From Actinocrinis sp035650855 (lineage in GTDB: Bacteria > Actinomycetota > Actinomycetes > Streptomycetales > Catenulisporaceae): a stretch of 64,000 nt of DNA. Of the stretch, positions 33,596-42,866 are shown piece by piece (the first letter of the stretch is position 1; the number at the start of each line of letters is the position of its first letter). Location of the stretch: assembly GCF_035650855.1 (NCBI RefSeq), contig NZ_DASRGV010000114.1, positions 1 through 64,000 on the forward strand, given 5' to 3'. The translations under genes were made by a program, and so were the position numbers. Under the pieces are notes generated by a model that saw nothing but the letters and a program-made list of their open reading frames with translations, had not been told where the DNA came from and did no database searches.

Positions 33596-35452
33596 ATGTC
33601 GGACGCACCCGCCCAGGGCGACGAGCACCGCGAGTTCGAGGACCTGCTCGTCTTCATCCGCGACAGCCGCGGCTTCGACTTCACCGGCTACAAGCGCTCC
33701 TCGCTCGCGCGCCGGATCCACAAGCGGATGGCCGAGCTGGGCGCCGCCTCACACGCCGACTACCGCGACCTGCTGGAGGCGGACGCCGAGGAATTCCGCA
33801 CCCTGTTCAACACGGTCCTGATCAACGTCACCGGATTCATGCGCGACGGCGAGGCCTGGACCTATCTGCAGCGGGAGATCGTGCCGCAGGCGGTGGCCGA
33901 CGACGGCGAGATCAGGGTGTGGAGCGCCGGCTGTTCCACCGGGGCGGAGGCGTACTCGGCTGCGATCATCTTCGCCGAGGTCATGGGCATCGAGGAGTGC
34001 GTCAAGCGGCTGAAGATCTACGGCACCGACGTCGACGACGAGGCGTTGCAGACCGCGCGTACGGGCACCTATTCCGCCAAGGCGCTGCGGTCGCTGCCCC
34101 CGCAGCTGGTGGAGAAGTACTTCGACACCGACGGCGAGGACTACTCGTTCCGCGCCGACCTGCGCCGCCGGGTCATCTTCGGCCGCCACGACATCACCCG
34201 CGACGCGCCCATCTCCCGGCTCAGCCTGCTCATCTGTCGCAACACCCTGATGTATTTCAACGCTCAGGCGCAGACCGACATCGTCGACCGCTTCCACTTC
34301 GCGCTCAAGCCCGCCGGCCACCTGTTCCTCGGCAAGGCGGAGATGCTGCTCTCCGACGGCGACCGGTTCGAGGCCGTCAACATGAAGAACCGGGTCTTCC
34401 GCCGCCGCGCCGGGGAGTCGCGGCTGCAGCACGCCCCCCAGCCGGCCAGGCCGGAGAGCGCGGCGGCCCGCGAGTCGCGCGCCGCCGGCCGCAGGCGCGC
34501 CGCCCGGGACCTCACCCTGGAGACCGCGCCGAACGCGATGATCACGCTCGACGCCGACGGCGTCGTGGTGATGTTCAACGCGCAGGCCCGGGCCCTGTTC
34601 GGCTTGATGGCGCACGACCTGCACCGGCCGTTCCGGGACTTGGAGCTGTCCTACCGCCCGCTGGAGCTGCGTGCGCTGGTCGAGCAGGCCGAGTCGGAAC
34701 ATCGCAGCGTGCGGATGCCGGCGGCGCAGCGCCGGCTGCCGACGGGGGAGACCCAGTACCTCGACGTGCTGGTCCAGCCGCTGTCCACGGCGGACCGGGA
34801 ACGCGCCGGAGTATCGCTGACCTTCGTCGACTGCACCGCGACCGTCCGGCTGCAGAACGAGGTGCAGCGCATCCGCCAGGACCTCGCCACGGCCTACGAG
34901 GCGCTGCAGTCGACGAACGAGGAGCTGGAGACCACCAACGAGGAGCTGCAGTCCAGCATCGAGGAGCTGGAGACCACCAACGAGGAGCTGCAGTCGACCA
35001 ACGAGGAGCTGGAGACCACCAACGAGGAGCTCGAATCCGGCAACGAGGAGCTGCAGGCGGTCAACGACCAGCTGCGCAGCCGCTCCGCCGAGCTCGACGA
35101 AGCGCACGCGTTCCTCACCGGCGTGCTGGCCAGCATCGGCGCCGGCGTCGTCGTCCTGGACGCCGGCTCCCGGGTGCGCAGCTGGAACACGAGGGCCGAG
35201 GACCTGTGGGGCTTGCGCGCGGCGGAGGTGGAACTGAAGGAGTTCTTCGCGCTCGACTTCGGACTGCCCACGGCCGAGCTGAGAGAAGCGGTCGAACAGT
35301 GCCGCGCCGCCAAAACCCGCGTCGGGCCGATCCGGCTAGCGGCGATCAACCGCATCGGGCGCGCCATCACCTGCTCCGTGATCTGCTCGCCGCTGCACCA
35401 ACCGGCCGAGGGTCTCGTGCTGCTCATGGAAGAAGCCGACCGCATCGGCTGA
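33596..35452 (+). CDS. CheR methyltransferase-PAS-coiled coil-PAS signalling protein
   Basis: A 618-residue protein. Residues of about 10-280 form a CheR methyltransferase (SAM motif WSAGCSTGAEAYSAA, later LLICRNTLMYF). A PAS domain (about 310-420) follows, then a coiled coil of repeated EEL heptads (about 437-492) and a second PAS domain (about 495-610). There is no histidine kinase, unlike the common CheB-CheR-PAS-kinase fusions. GGGAGG four bases upstream supports the ATG at 33596; an ATG at 33545 that overlaps the CheB stop is an alternative. It probably works with the CheB-like protein in a reversible methylation switch that reads PAS signals. Confidence 0.85.
   Translation: MSDAPAQGDEHREFEDLLVFIRDSRGFDFTGYKRSSLARRIHKRMAELGAASHADYRDLLEADAEEFRTLFNTVLINVTGFMRDGEAWTYLQREIVPQAVADDGEIRVWSAGCSTGAEAYSAAIIFAEVMGIEECVKRLKIYGTDVDDEALQTARTGTYSAKALRSLPPQLVEKYFDTDGEDYSFRADLRRRVIFGRHDITRDAPISRLSLLICRNTLMYFNAQAQTDIVDRFHFALKPAGHLFLGKAEMLLSDGDRFEAVNMKNRVFRRRAGESRLQHAPQPARPESAAARESRAAGRRRAARDLTLETAPNAMITLDADGVVVMFNAQARALFGLMAHDLHRPFRDLELSYRPLELRALVEQAESEHRSVRMPAAQRRLPTGETQYLDVLVQPLSTADRERAGVSLTFVDCTATVRLQNEVQRIRQDLATAYEALQSTNEELETTNEELQSSIEELETTNEELQSTNEELETTNEELESGNEELQAVNDQLRSRSAELDEAHAFLTGVLASIGAGVVVLDAGSRVRSWNTRAEDLWGLRAAEVELKEFFALDFGLPTAELREAVEQCRAAKTRVGPIRLAAINRIGRAITCSVICSPLHQPAEGLVLLMEEADRIG
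34906..35075 (+). repeat. Tandem 21-bp heptad repeats encoding a coiled coil
   Basis: About eight 21-bp units encode the seven-residue pattern (S/T)TNEELx. The DNA copies are nearly identical (aacgaggagctg core). They form a signalling-helix coiled coil between the two PAS domains; repeat number may vary between strains. Confidence 0.8.
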
Positions 35453-35514
35453 CCGCGATGGGCGGGTTGGCGCGAGCGGGCCCCGCGCGGGTGGATCGGA
35501 GTTACGCTGCGGCT

Positions 35515-36411
35515 ATGACGCCCCCTCCGTCGGTGCCGCGAACCGTGCGCGTCGCCCTCGGCTGGGCCGCGCTCGAGCGGCAGCGGGGCCGTCGTGCGGC
35601 TGCGGTCGCCGCGCGGCACGAGGAGCGGGCGACCGCTGGCCCCGAGGTCATGCGCGAATTCCACGAGCGGCTCGCGCAGACCCACCGCCGCGCCGAGCAG
35701 CGGCACTACACCGCCGCCCGCATGCACGAGTCGTTCGCGGCCCGCCTGCGCGCGCGGGAACCGGAAGTCGCGCAACTGCTGCGGGTGTTCATGGCCGCAG
35801 TGGCGGAGACCGCGGATGTCGCGGGGGCCGCCGTGACCCTCTTCGGGCCCGAGTCGGTCGAGACCCTCGCGGCCGCCTCGGATGAACGCGCCAAAGCCGT
35901 CCAGGACATCGAGTTCGCCCTCGGCGAGGGCCCCGCCCATTCCAGCGTCGAGCTGCACAGCGCGGTACGGGCGCGCGGCGCGGCGTTGCTGGAACGCTGG
36001 CCCGTCTTCGGCCCGGCGGCCGCGGACCTCGGCGTGACGGACGTGGTCGCGGTCCCGGTCCAGCCGGCGGGAACCCCGCTCGGCGCGCTGACCGTCTTCG
36101 ATCCGAGCGACCCCGCCGTCCAAGACGGATTCGAGCGCCTGCACGTGATCGCCGACACTCTCTCCCGGATCATGCTCAGCCCGCGGCAATCCGCCGAAGG
36201 CCGCGGCGGCGCGGCCGAACTGCCGTCGCTGTTCGCGCAGGCGGACATACACGCCACGGTGCACCAAGCCAGCGGCGTGCTCGCGGCTCAGCTCGGCTGT
36301 CCGCTGGCCGAGGCCCTCTCCCTGATCCGCGCCCACGCGTACGCCGAGGGGGTCTCGATCGACAGCGTCGCCCAGGACATCGTCGACCGCCGGTTGCGCC
36401 TCGACCGCTGA
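35515..36411 (+). CDS. GAF-ANTAR domain regulator
   Basis: A 298-residue protein. An Arg/Ala-rich helical N-terminus (1-85) precedes a GAF domain (about 88-220) and a C-terminal ANTAR domain (about 240-298, IHATVHQASGVLAAQLGCPLAEALSLIRAHAYAEG). ANTAR domains bind paired RNA hairpins and prevent transcription termination. The ribosome site is weak (GGAG 13 bases upstream). The third gene type in the CheB/CheR cluster; its RNA targets were not identified. Confidence 0.82.
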   Translation: MTPPPSVPRTVRVALGWAALERQRGRRAAAVAARHEERATAGPEVMREFHERLAQTHRRAEQRHYTAARMHESFAARLRAREPEVAQLLRVFMAAVAETADVAGAAVTLFGPESVETLAAASDERAKAVQDIEFALGEGPAHSSVELHSAVRARGAALLERWPVFGPAAADLGVTDVVAVPVQPAGTPLGALTVFDPSDPAVQDGFERLHVIADTLSRIMLSPRQSAEGRGGAAELPSLFAQADIHATVHQASGVLAAQLGCPLAEALSLIRAHAYAEGVSIDSVAQDIVDRRLRLDR

Positions 36412-36513
36412 CTTAGCGCGGAAATCGCTCGGATGTTCTCGCCTCGGACGCGGCGCGCGGGACGATGCTCACGGATGTGGCAGTAGCCTGGTCGCGACGG
36501 ATTGGGGTGGCTC

Positions 36514-37257
36514 ATGGTGGGCAGAGCCCAGGCCGTTCACGACCTGCTCGTCACGCTGGCTGACAGCGTCGGCGTGGAATCGCAACAGCAGAACCTGCCG
36601 CAGCTGCTCGCGGACGGGGCGGCCGGTGTGGCCAAGACGGACGCCACGGTACTGCTTGACGAGGCCGGCACGCTGGCCGTCGCCGCGGCGCACGGAACCG
36701 AAGCGGCGGACCTCGCCGCGACGGAGGTCGAATCGGGCCAGGGTCCGAGCGTGGACTGCTTCCGCGACGGCGCCCCCGTTTCCTGCACCGACCTGCTCGA
36801 CCAGGCCCTCCTTTGGCCGCTGTGGGCCGGGCAGGCGCGCGCGGCGGGATTCACCGCCGTGCACGTCAGGCCGCTGCGACGCAGGCAGTACCGGATCGGC
36901 GTCCTGATTCTCCTGGCGAACGAGGCCTCACCGCAGCTGACCCACCGGCAGCTGGCCACGGTGCAGGCGCTGGCGGACGCCGCGACCGTCGGGCTGCTGC
37001 ATCAACGGCTGCTGCGCCGCCAGGCGCTGGTCACCGCCCAGCTGCGCTTCGCGCTCGACAGCAGGATCCTGATCGAGCAGGCGAAGGGGGTGCTCTCCGA
37101 GCGCACCGGCAGCACCGTCGACCAGGCCTTCCAGCTGCTGCGCGAATACGCCCGCAGCCACGGCCGCAAGATCCACGAGGTCGCCGCTGACGTGATCGGC
37201 GACAGCCTGCGCCTGCCGGACCGCGCGGCCGACCGCCCGCAGCCGCCCGCGAAGTGA
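36514..37257 (+). CDS. GAF-ANTAR domain regulator
   Basis: A 247-residue protein with a GAF domain (about 10-165) and an ANTAR domain (about 172-232, DSRILIEQAKGVLSERTGSTVDQAFQLLREYARSHGRKIHEVA). The ANTAR part is more canonical than in the preceding paralogue. The ATG has GGGGTGG immediately upstream. A weak DosR-like site (GGGACGATGCTCAC, 36459-36472) is 42 bp before the start. It likely acts as a sensor-controlled antiterminator. Confidence 0.87.
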   Translation: MVGRAQAVHDLLVTLADSVGVESQQQNLPQLLADGAAGVAKTDATVLLDEAGTLAVAAAHGTEAADLAATEVESGQGPSVDCFRDGAPVSCTDLLDQALLWPLWAGQARAAGFTAVHVRPLRRRQYRIGVLILLANEASPQLTHRQLATVQALADAATVGLLHQRLLRRQALVTAQLRFALDSRILIEQAKGVLSERTGSTVDQAFQLLREYARSHGRKIHEVAADVIGDSLRLPDRAADRPQPPAK

Positions 37258-37293
37258 AATAACGGGCGCGTCCCCCGTTCGGGTGCCGGATTC

Positions 37294-37307
37294 GGGACGT
37301 TCGGCCG
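37294..37307. promoter_or_regulatory. DosR-like box
   Basis: GGGACGTTCGGCCG, flanked by TTC as in the mycobacterial TTSGGGAC consensus, differs from GGGNC-N4-GNCCC at one base. It is 66 bp before the DUF1918 start. Confidence 0.4.
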
Positions 37308-37372
37308 TTGGCCGGCGGCCCCGGGGCGTCTGGAATGGACTCAGTGCGACGACGCGGAGAGAGGCGATCACG

Positions 37373-37624
37373 ATGCACGCGAAGGTAGGCGACACACTGC
37401 ACATCCACGCCAGGCACACCGACTCGCCGGACCAGTGGGGCCGGATCGTGGAGATCCGCGGCACGGACGGCACCCCGCCGTACCTCGTCGAGTTCCCGGA
37501 CGGGCACGTGGGCCTGCTCTTCCCCGGTCCGGACGCCGTCATCGAGTCCCAAATCCCGGCCGGCGAGCGGTCAGCCGCGCTCAGCGGCCATCGCCGCCGG
37601 GTCCACACGCTCCGCGGCTGGTGA
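37373..37624 (+). CDS. DUF1918 domain protein
   Basis: An 83-residue protein whose first 55 residues match the DUF1918 fold (VGDTLHIHARHTDSPDQWGRIVEIRGTDGTPPYLVEFPDGHVGLLFPGPDAVIE), a small SH3-like barrel common in actinobacterial stress regulons. Function is unknown. GGAGAGAGG precedes the ATG. The next gene, a phosphoribosyltransferase-hydrolase, starts 30 bp later on the same strand, so the two are probably cotranscribed. Confidence 0.85.
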   Translation: MHAKVGDTLHIHARHTDSPDQWGRIVEIRGTDGTPPYLVEFPDGHVGLLFPGPDAVIESQIPAGERSAALSGHRRRVHTLRGW

Positions 37625-37654
37625 CCGCCCGCCGCCGGCGAAGGGAGTCTCGTC

Positions 37655-39046
37655 GTGTTCTTCGTCGATCGGCAGGACGCCGGCGAGCAACTGGCCGCGC
37701 GGCTGGAGTACCTGCACGGCCCTGACGCCGTCGTGGTGGGGTTGCCGCGCGGCGGCGTCCCGGTAGCCGCCGAGGTCGCCGAGGTGCTGGGCGCGCCGCT
37801 GGACGTGTGCCTGGTGCGCAAGGTGGGCGTGCCCTTTCAGCCGGAGCTGGCGATGGGCGCGATCGGTGAAGACGGCGTCCGCGTCGTGCACCAGGAACTG
37901 GTGCGCGCGGCGCGGGTGAGCGAGCGGGAGTTCGCGCAGGTCGAGCAGAGCGAGCGGGCCGCGCTTGAGCGGATGCTTCGCTGGTATCGCGGCGGGCGCG
38001 GGCCGCTGGACGTCAGGGGCCGCACGGTGATCGTGGTCGACGACGGACTGGCCACCGGAGCAACCGCGCAGGCCGCCTGCGCCGTGTTGCGCCGCCGCGG
38101 CGCGTCCCGGATCGTGCTGGCGGTGCCGGTCGGCGCGCCGGAGGCGGTGGAGCGGCTGCGCGGATTCGCGGACGAGGTCGTCTGCGCCCGCGCTCCGCGG
38201 GACCTGTCGGCGATCAGCCTGTACTACGCGCGATTCCAGCCTGTCAGCGACAGCCGGGTGATCGAGTGCCTTGAGCACGCGGCCAAGCGCTTCGGTGACG
38301 TCGCGGCCGCCGAGACGGCCGTGGCCGGCTTCGGCGGAGCCAGACGCGCCGCGCGCGTGCCGGAGGTCGAAGTCACGCTAGGGCGGGTGCAGCTCCCCGG
38401 CCGGCTGGAGATTCCGGAGAACGCGCGCGGGATCGTGGTGTTCGCGCACGGCGCGGGCAGCAGCCACACCAGCCCGCGCAACCGGTTCGTCGCCGGCCAG
38501 CTCAACCGCGCGCGCCTCGGCACCCTGCTGTTCGACCTGCTCACCGCGCAGGAGGCCGCCGACCGGCAGGCGGTGTTCGACATCGACCTGCTCGCCGAGC
38601 GGCTGACCCACTCGATGCGATGGCTGCGCGAGCAGCCCGGCGCGGCGCGGCTGCCGATCGGCCTGTTCGGCGCCAGCACCGGGGCCGCCGCCGCGCTGCA
38701 GGCCGCGGCCGACCCGGACGCCGACGTCGCGGCGCTCGTCTGCCGCGGCGGTCGACCCGACCTGGCCGGCCCGTACCTGTCCGCGGTATCGGCACCGACG
38801 CTGCTGATCGTCGGCTCGCACGACCACGCGGTGATCGACCTCAACCGCCGCGCCCAGGCCAGGATGCGCTGCGAGAGCCGGCTGGTGCTCGTCGCCGGGG
38901 CGGGTCATCTGTTCGAGGAGCCGCACACCCTCGGGGTCGTCGCGCGGCTGGCCCGCGGCTGGTTCGCCTACCACCTGCAGTTCGGCGGCGTCGAGCGTTC
39001 GCCGGCGGACTCGGCCACGCTCAGGCGCGCCCGAGTCCGGGCCTGA
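37655..39046 (+). CDS. Phosphoribosyltransferase-alpha/beta hydrolase fusion protein
   Basis: A 463-residue fusion. The N-terminal half (1-215) is a type I phosphoribosyltransferase with PRPP loop VIVVDDGLATGAT (125-137). The C-terminal half (about 240-445) is a dienelactone-hydrolase-like domain with intact Ser341 (GASTG), Asp390 and His418. The same fusion occurs in mycobacterial DosR-type regulons. Substrates are unknown; nucleotide salvage linked to hydrolysis of an acyl group is possible. A GTG start follows GGGAG. A degenerate paralogue lies at 58921. Confidence 0.85.
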   Translation: MFFVDRQDAGEQLAARLEYLHGPDAVVVGLPRGGVPVAAEVAEVLGAPLDVCLVRKVGVPFQPELAMGAIGEDGVRVVHQELVRAARVSEREFAQVEQSERAALERMLRWYRGGRGPLDVRGRTVIVVDDGLATGATAQAACAVLRRRGASRIVLAVPVGAPEAVERLRGFADEVVCARAPRDLSAISLYYARFQPVSDSRVIECLEHAAKRFGDVAAAETAVAGFGGARRAARVPEVEVTLGRVQLPGRLEIPENARGIVVFAHGAGSSHTSPRNRFVAGQLNRARLGTLLFDLLTAQEAADRQAVFDIDLLAERLTHSMRWLREQPGAARLPIGLFGASTGAAAALQAAADPDADVAALVCRGGRPDLAGPYLSAVSAPTLLIVGSHDHAVIDLNRRAQARMRCESRLVLVAGAGHLFEEPHTLGVVARLARGWFAYHLQFGGVERSPADSATLRRARVRA

Positions 39047-39123
39047 GGGTGTAGTCGGTGAAGCCGAGCACACTTCATCGGACACCTCCCGCATCCGAGT
39101 ACTGAACTACCGTCGCGTCGTGC

Positions 39124-40044
39124 TCAGTCGCCGTGTCCGAGGCTGGAAGCGAGCTCGCTGAGCTTGCTCAGGCGCACTTCGAGGCTCGGGTGGGCGGACA
39201 GCAGCCCGGAGAACGCTCCCCGCGTCTTGCCGACCGGAGCGATGAAGAACGCGTTGAACGCCTGGGCCGTGCGCAGATCCCGGGCCGGGATGCGCGCGTT
39301 CGCGCCGGCCAGCTTGACCAGCGCGGAGGCCAGCGCCGACGGACGGCCGGTGAGGATGGCGCCGCCGCGGTCCGCGGCCAGCTCCCGATACCGTGACAGG
39401 GTTCTGATCAACAGGAAGCTGATCGCGTACACGGCCGCGGACACGACCATCAGCCCCAGCAGCATGGCGAGGAACGCGGGATTGCTCTGCCGTCCGCGGC
39501 CGCCGAAGAGCGTGCCGTAGAACGTCAGGCGCACCAGCAGTCCGGCCAGCACGCCGAGGAACGAGGCCACCGTGATCACCGCGACGTCGCGGTGCGCGAC
39601 ATGCGCGAGTTCGTGCGCGAGAACCGCCTCGAGCTCCTCCCCGTCCAGGCGGCGCATCAGTCCGCGGGTCACGCACACGACGGCGTGATCCGGATTGCGC
39701 CCGGTCGCGAACGCGTTGGGCAGGTCGGTGTCGGCGATCGCGATGGCGGGCTTCGTCATGTCCGCCTCGGCGCACAGCCGCTCGACCACAGCGTGCAGGT
39801 CCGGCTGCTCGGCCGGGGTGACCAGATGTCCGCGCATCGCGAAGAGCGCCATCCTGTCGGAGAACCAGTACTGCGCGAACAGCAGCGCGGCGGCGATGAG
39901 CAGCACCGGGAGCCAGGCGCGCAGAATCGCGAACAGCGCGGCCGCGAACGCCACGTACAGCAACCCGAGCAAAAACACCGTGCCCAGCATCCGCACCGTC
40001 AACTGCCGATCCGCAGGAAAGCGCGTACGCACTCCGCCGCTCAT
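39124..40044 (-). CDS. htpX: M48 family membrane zinc metalloprotease, HtpX-like
   Basis: A 306-residue membrane protease for damaged membrane proteins. Two N-terminal segments (about 22-58) and two central segments (about 155-215) span the membrane. Zinc ligands are His144 and His148 of HELAH with catalytic Glu145, and Glu221 in RYRELAADR. The ATG at 40044 has GGAGGG upstream. It is divergent from the ABC exporter operon, and the shared gap holds a DosR-like site, consistent with a stress role. Confidence 0.9.
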   Translation of the reverse strand: MSGGVRTRFPADRQLTVRMLGTVFLLGLLYVAFAAALFAILRAWLPVLLIAAALLFAQYWFSDRMALFAMRGHLVTPAEQPDLHAVVERLCAEADMTKPAIAIADTDLPNAFATGRNPDHAVVCVTRGLMRRLDGEELEAVLAHELAHVAHRDVAVITVASFLGVLAGLLVRLTFYGTLFGGRGRQSNPAFLAMLLGLMVVSAAVYAISFLLIRTLSRYRELAADRGGAILTGRPSALASALVKLAGANARIPARDLRTAQAFNAFFIAPVGKTRGAFSGLLSAHPSLEVRLSKLSELASSLGHGD

Positions 40045-40219
40045 GGCACTCAGCCCTCCCAGCCGGCGCACTGCCGCACTCGGAATCCGCTTCCTCTCCT
40101 TCGAGTGTGGTCGCCTTCCGGCGCGGCGGAAAGGGCCGTTCGCACCGGGTCAAGAGGCCGTGCGGTTCACTACGGCGCACAACCGGACCGTGCTAGTGCC
40201 CTTATTCGGTGGGCGTCTG

Positions 40220-40233
40220 ATGACAATGGTCCC
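40220..40233. promoter_or_regulatory. Weak DosR-like box before the ABC exporter
   Basis: On the minus strand GGGACCATTGTCAT; the first half-site is perfect, the second is degraded at its last two bases. It lies 36 bp before the exporter ATPase start. Confidence 0.3.
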
Positions 40234-40268
40234 TGTCGCCCCAGGGCCCCCGCGCGCATGCTCGTGAC

Positions 40269-41285
40269 ATGGACGGCGACGGACTGTTCCGCGCGGACGG
40301 CGTCACCAAGGTCTATCCGAACGGGGTCAGGGCCAACGACGCGATCTCCCTGCACGTGGCGCTGGGGGAGGTGTACGGCCTGCTCGGGCCGAACGGCGCG
40401 GGCAAGACCACCCTGGTGAAGCAGGTCATCGGCCTGCTCAAGCCGACGTCGGGGCGCATCACGCTGGGTGCCCGCGACCTGGTGGCGGATCCGGCCGGGG
40501 CGCGCCAGCTGTGCTCATACCTTCCCCAGGCGCAGGTACCGATCGACTCGTTCCGGGCCCGGGAGGCGATCGTGCTGTGCGGACGGGTGCGCGGCGGCGG
40601 CCGGGCCGAGGTGGAGCGGCGGGCGGACGAGCTCATCGAGGCGCTCGACCTCGGCCAGTGGCGGGACAAGCGCGGCATCGGCCTGTCCGGCGGCGTGAAG
40701 CGGCTGGTCGGGTTCGCGATGGTCACGGTGTGCCCGGGCCGGCTCGTGATCCTGGACGAGCCGACCAACGACGTCGACCCGCTGCGCCGCAGGCTGCTGT
40801 GGGAACAGGTGCGCCGGCTCGGGGACCGGGGCGTCGCGGTGCTTCTCGTCACGCACAACGTGCTGGAGGCGGAGAAAGCCGTGGACCGGCTGGCGGTCAT
40901 CGACAACGGGAGGCTCGTCGCCGAGGGCACGCCTTCGGCGATGAAGGCCCACGATCGCGGCTACCTCAGGCTCCAGCTGATGATCGCGCCGGGACGCGGC
41001 GCGCCCGCGCTGCCGCCGTTCGCGCACCGCTCCACCCTCGTCGGCCGCAATCTGATGACCGTGATCGCCCGACAGGACGCCGCGGTCGGGATCTCGTGGG
41101 CTGAAGCAGCCATCGCGGCCGGCGCGGCGGAGGAGTACGCGCTGAGCGCCACCTCACTCGAAGACGCCTATATCGAGCTGACCGGCGTCAACTCCAGCGA
41201 TGACGGCGCCGACGGTGACGGTGACGGCGGTGGTTACGGCGGTAGCAGTAGCGACGGTGGCGGACCCGATGACCTCGAGGGCTGA
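40269..41285 (+). CDS. ABC-2 type exporter ATP-binding protein
   Basis: A 338-residue ATPase. Walker A GPNGAGKT is at 40-47, signature LSGG at 139-142 (followed by VKR) and Walker B LVILDE at 159-164. The C-terminal 30 residues are an unusual acidic Gly/Asp/Ser-rich tail. It is followed directly by two permease genes, forming an ATPase-permease-permease exporter with unknown cargo (drug, lipid or peptide). Confidence 0.9.
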   Translation: MDGDGLFRADGVTKVYPNGVRANDAISLHVALGEVYGLLGPNGAGKTTLVKQVIGLLKPTSGRITLGARDLVADPAGARQLCSYLPQAQVPIDSFRAREAIVLCGRVRGGGRAEVERRADELIEALDLGQWRDKRGIGLSGGVKRLVGFAMVTVCPGRLVILDEPTNDVDPLRRRLLWEQVRRLGDRGVAVLLVTHNVLEAEKAVDRLAVIDNGRLVAEGTPSAMKAHDRGYLRLQLMIAPGRGAPALPPFAHRSTLVGRNLMTVIARQDAAVGISWAEAAIAAGAAEEYALSATSLEDAYIELTGVNSSDDGADGDGDGGGYGGSSSDGGGPDDLEG

Positions 41286-41286
41286 G

Positions 41287-42045
41287 ATGGCGGGGCTGAG
41301 ACCGGGCTGGTCGTGGCCGCAGGCGTACTGGCGGATGGTCGCCTGGGAGTTCGCGGATCTGCGCTTGTACCTGCCGGTGCTCAGTGCCGTCCTGATCCTG
41401 CAGGGCGCCGGCCTGGCACTCGGCGTAGGTCTGCTCTTCAGCACGGTGCCGCGGGCCGCCGCCGTCTTCCTGGTCACGGGGGCGCCGGTGATGAACCTCA
41501 TCACGGCCGGGCTCATCTTCGAGCCGCAACTCGTCGCCGAGCAGCGCACCCGCGGCAGCTACGAGTTCCTCCAGGCGCTGCCCGTTCCGCGCAGCGCCGC
41601 GGCGCTGGCCTGGTACACGGTGGCGCTGGTCACCGCGCTGCCCGCGGTGGCCCTCACGCTGTTCACCGGTGTGGCGCGCTACCACCTGGACCTGACCGTG
41701 TCGCCGATGGTCGTGCCCGCCATGCTGCTGACCTGCCTGACCGGGGTGCTGCTCGGCCTCGCCGTCGCGCACGGCGTCACGGTGCCGATGGTCGCGATGC
41801 TGCTGAGCACCACGCTGATCTTCGTGATGACCGGATTCAGCCCGGTCGCCTTTCCCGCCGGGCAGCTGCCGGGCTGGCTGGCCGCGGCGAATCAGTGGCT
41901 TCCGTTCGGCCCGATGGCGACGGTCGTGCGGGCCGCACTGGTCAGCGGGGTGGCGAGCGGAGTGCCGCGCGCGTATCTCGTGGTGACCGCGTGGGCGGCC
42001 GGTTCGGCGCTCGTCGTGGCATGGGCGCAGGGGCATCGAAGGTGA
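41287..42045 (+). CDS. ABC-2 type exporter permease
   Basis: A 252-residue permease with six predicted membrane segments. The ATG at 41287 lies two bases after the ATPase stop and has GAGGG upstream; an ATG six codons earlier would overlap the ATPase gene. It is similar in size and layout to the next gene, so the channel is probably a heterodimer. Confidence 0.85.
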   Translation: MAGLRPGWSWPQAYWRMVAWEFADLRLYLPVLSAVLILQGAGLALGVGLLFSTVPRAAAVFLVTGAPVMNLITAGLIFEPQLVAEQRTRGSYEFLQALPVPRSAAALAWYTVALVTALPAVALTLFTGVARYHLDLTVSPMVVPAMLLTCLTGVLLGLAVAHGVTVPMVAMLLSTTLIFVMTGFSPVAFPAGQLPGWLAAANQWLPFGPMATVVRAALVSGVASGVPRAYLVVTAWAAGSALVVAWAQGHRR

Positions 42046-42058
42046 CCGGAGGTGGGTC

Positions 42059-42817
42059 GTGAACGTGCGGCGCGGCGTGCGGTACTGGATCGACAGCTAC
42101 GCGGCCATGCTCAGGTTCGATCTCGCCGCGCAGCGCAACTGGCTGCCGATGTTCGCGCTCATGCAGATCCTGTTCGGCGCCGGCATGGCGATCATCTACG
42201 GCTTCTACATCGGTCACCTGTCCAAGGACGCCGCCCTGTTCATCGTCAGCGGTTCGCCCGCCCTCGCGGTGCTGACCGCCGGGCTGATCGGCGTCGTGAT
42301 GATGGTCACCGAGCGGCAGCAGGCCGGCACCTGGGATTTCATCTGGTCGCTGCCCGCCCCGCGATCCGCCGCCGTAGCCTCCACCTTCACCGTGTTCACG
42401 CTGCTCGCGGTCCCCGGGATCGTGGCTACCCTGGCGCTGGCCGCCTGGCGATACGGCGTGACCCTGACCGTGTCGCCGATGGCGGCGCCCGCGCTGCTGC
42501 TCTCCTCGGTGATGGCCACCTCGGTCGGCTTCACCATGGCCCAGCTGGTCGCCAGGCCGCTGGTCACCAACGCCATCGTCAATGCGCTGATCTTCGTGGT
42601 GCTGCTCTTCTCGCCGGTGCAGTTCCCGATCAGCCGGCTGCCGCTGTGGCTGGCCGACGTCCACCGCGTGCTGCCGATCTACTACATGGGCCAGGTGCTT
42701 CGAGCCTCAGTGACGCGAGGGCTGGTCTCGAACCTCGCCTTGTCGTACGCCGTGCTCGCCGCCTGGACCGCGGTGGCCTGGGCCGGGGCGGCTTGGGCCA
42801 TCGCTCGCCGGCGTTAG
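42059..42817 (+). CDS. ABC-2 type exporter permease
   Basis: A 252-residue, six-span permease paralogous to the previous gene (shared E-Q-x-G-T-W/Y-E/D-F segment and TVSPM segment). The GTG start has GGAGGT five bases upstream. Last gene of the exporter operon; its end is 49 bp from the convergent end of the acyl-CoA ligase gene. Confidence 0.85.
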   Translation: MNVRRGVRYWIDSYAAMLRFDLAAQRNWLPMFALMQILFGAGMAIIYGFYIGHLSKDAALFIVSGSPALAVLTAGLIGVVMMVTERQQAGTWDFIWSLPAPRSAAVASTFTVFTLLAVPGIVATLALAAWRYGVTLTVSPMAAPALLLSSVMATSVGFTMAQLVARPLVTNAIVNALIFVVLLFSPVQFPISRLPLWLADVHRVLPIYYMGQVLRASVTRGLVSNLALSYAVLAAWTAVAWAGAAWAIARRR

Positions 42818-42866
42818 TCCGCGCCTGGCACCTGCGGCCGAGCGACGCGAGCCGCGCGAGTTACCG

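Noticed and set aside
33749..35107. Long minus-strand frame with leucine-rich repeats opposite the CheR gene
   Set aside because: The apparent repeats mirror the TNEEL coding repeats of the real gene on the plus strand.
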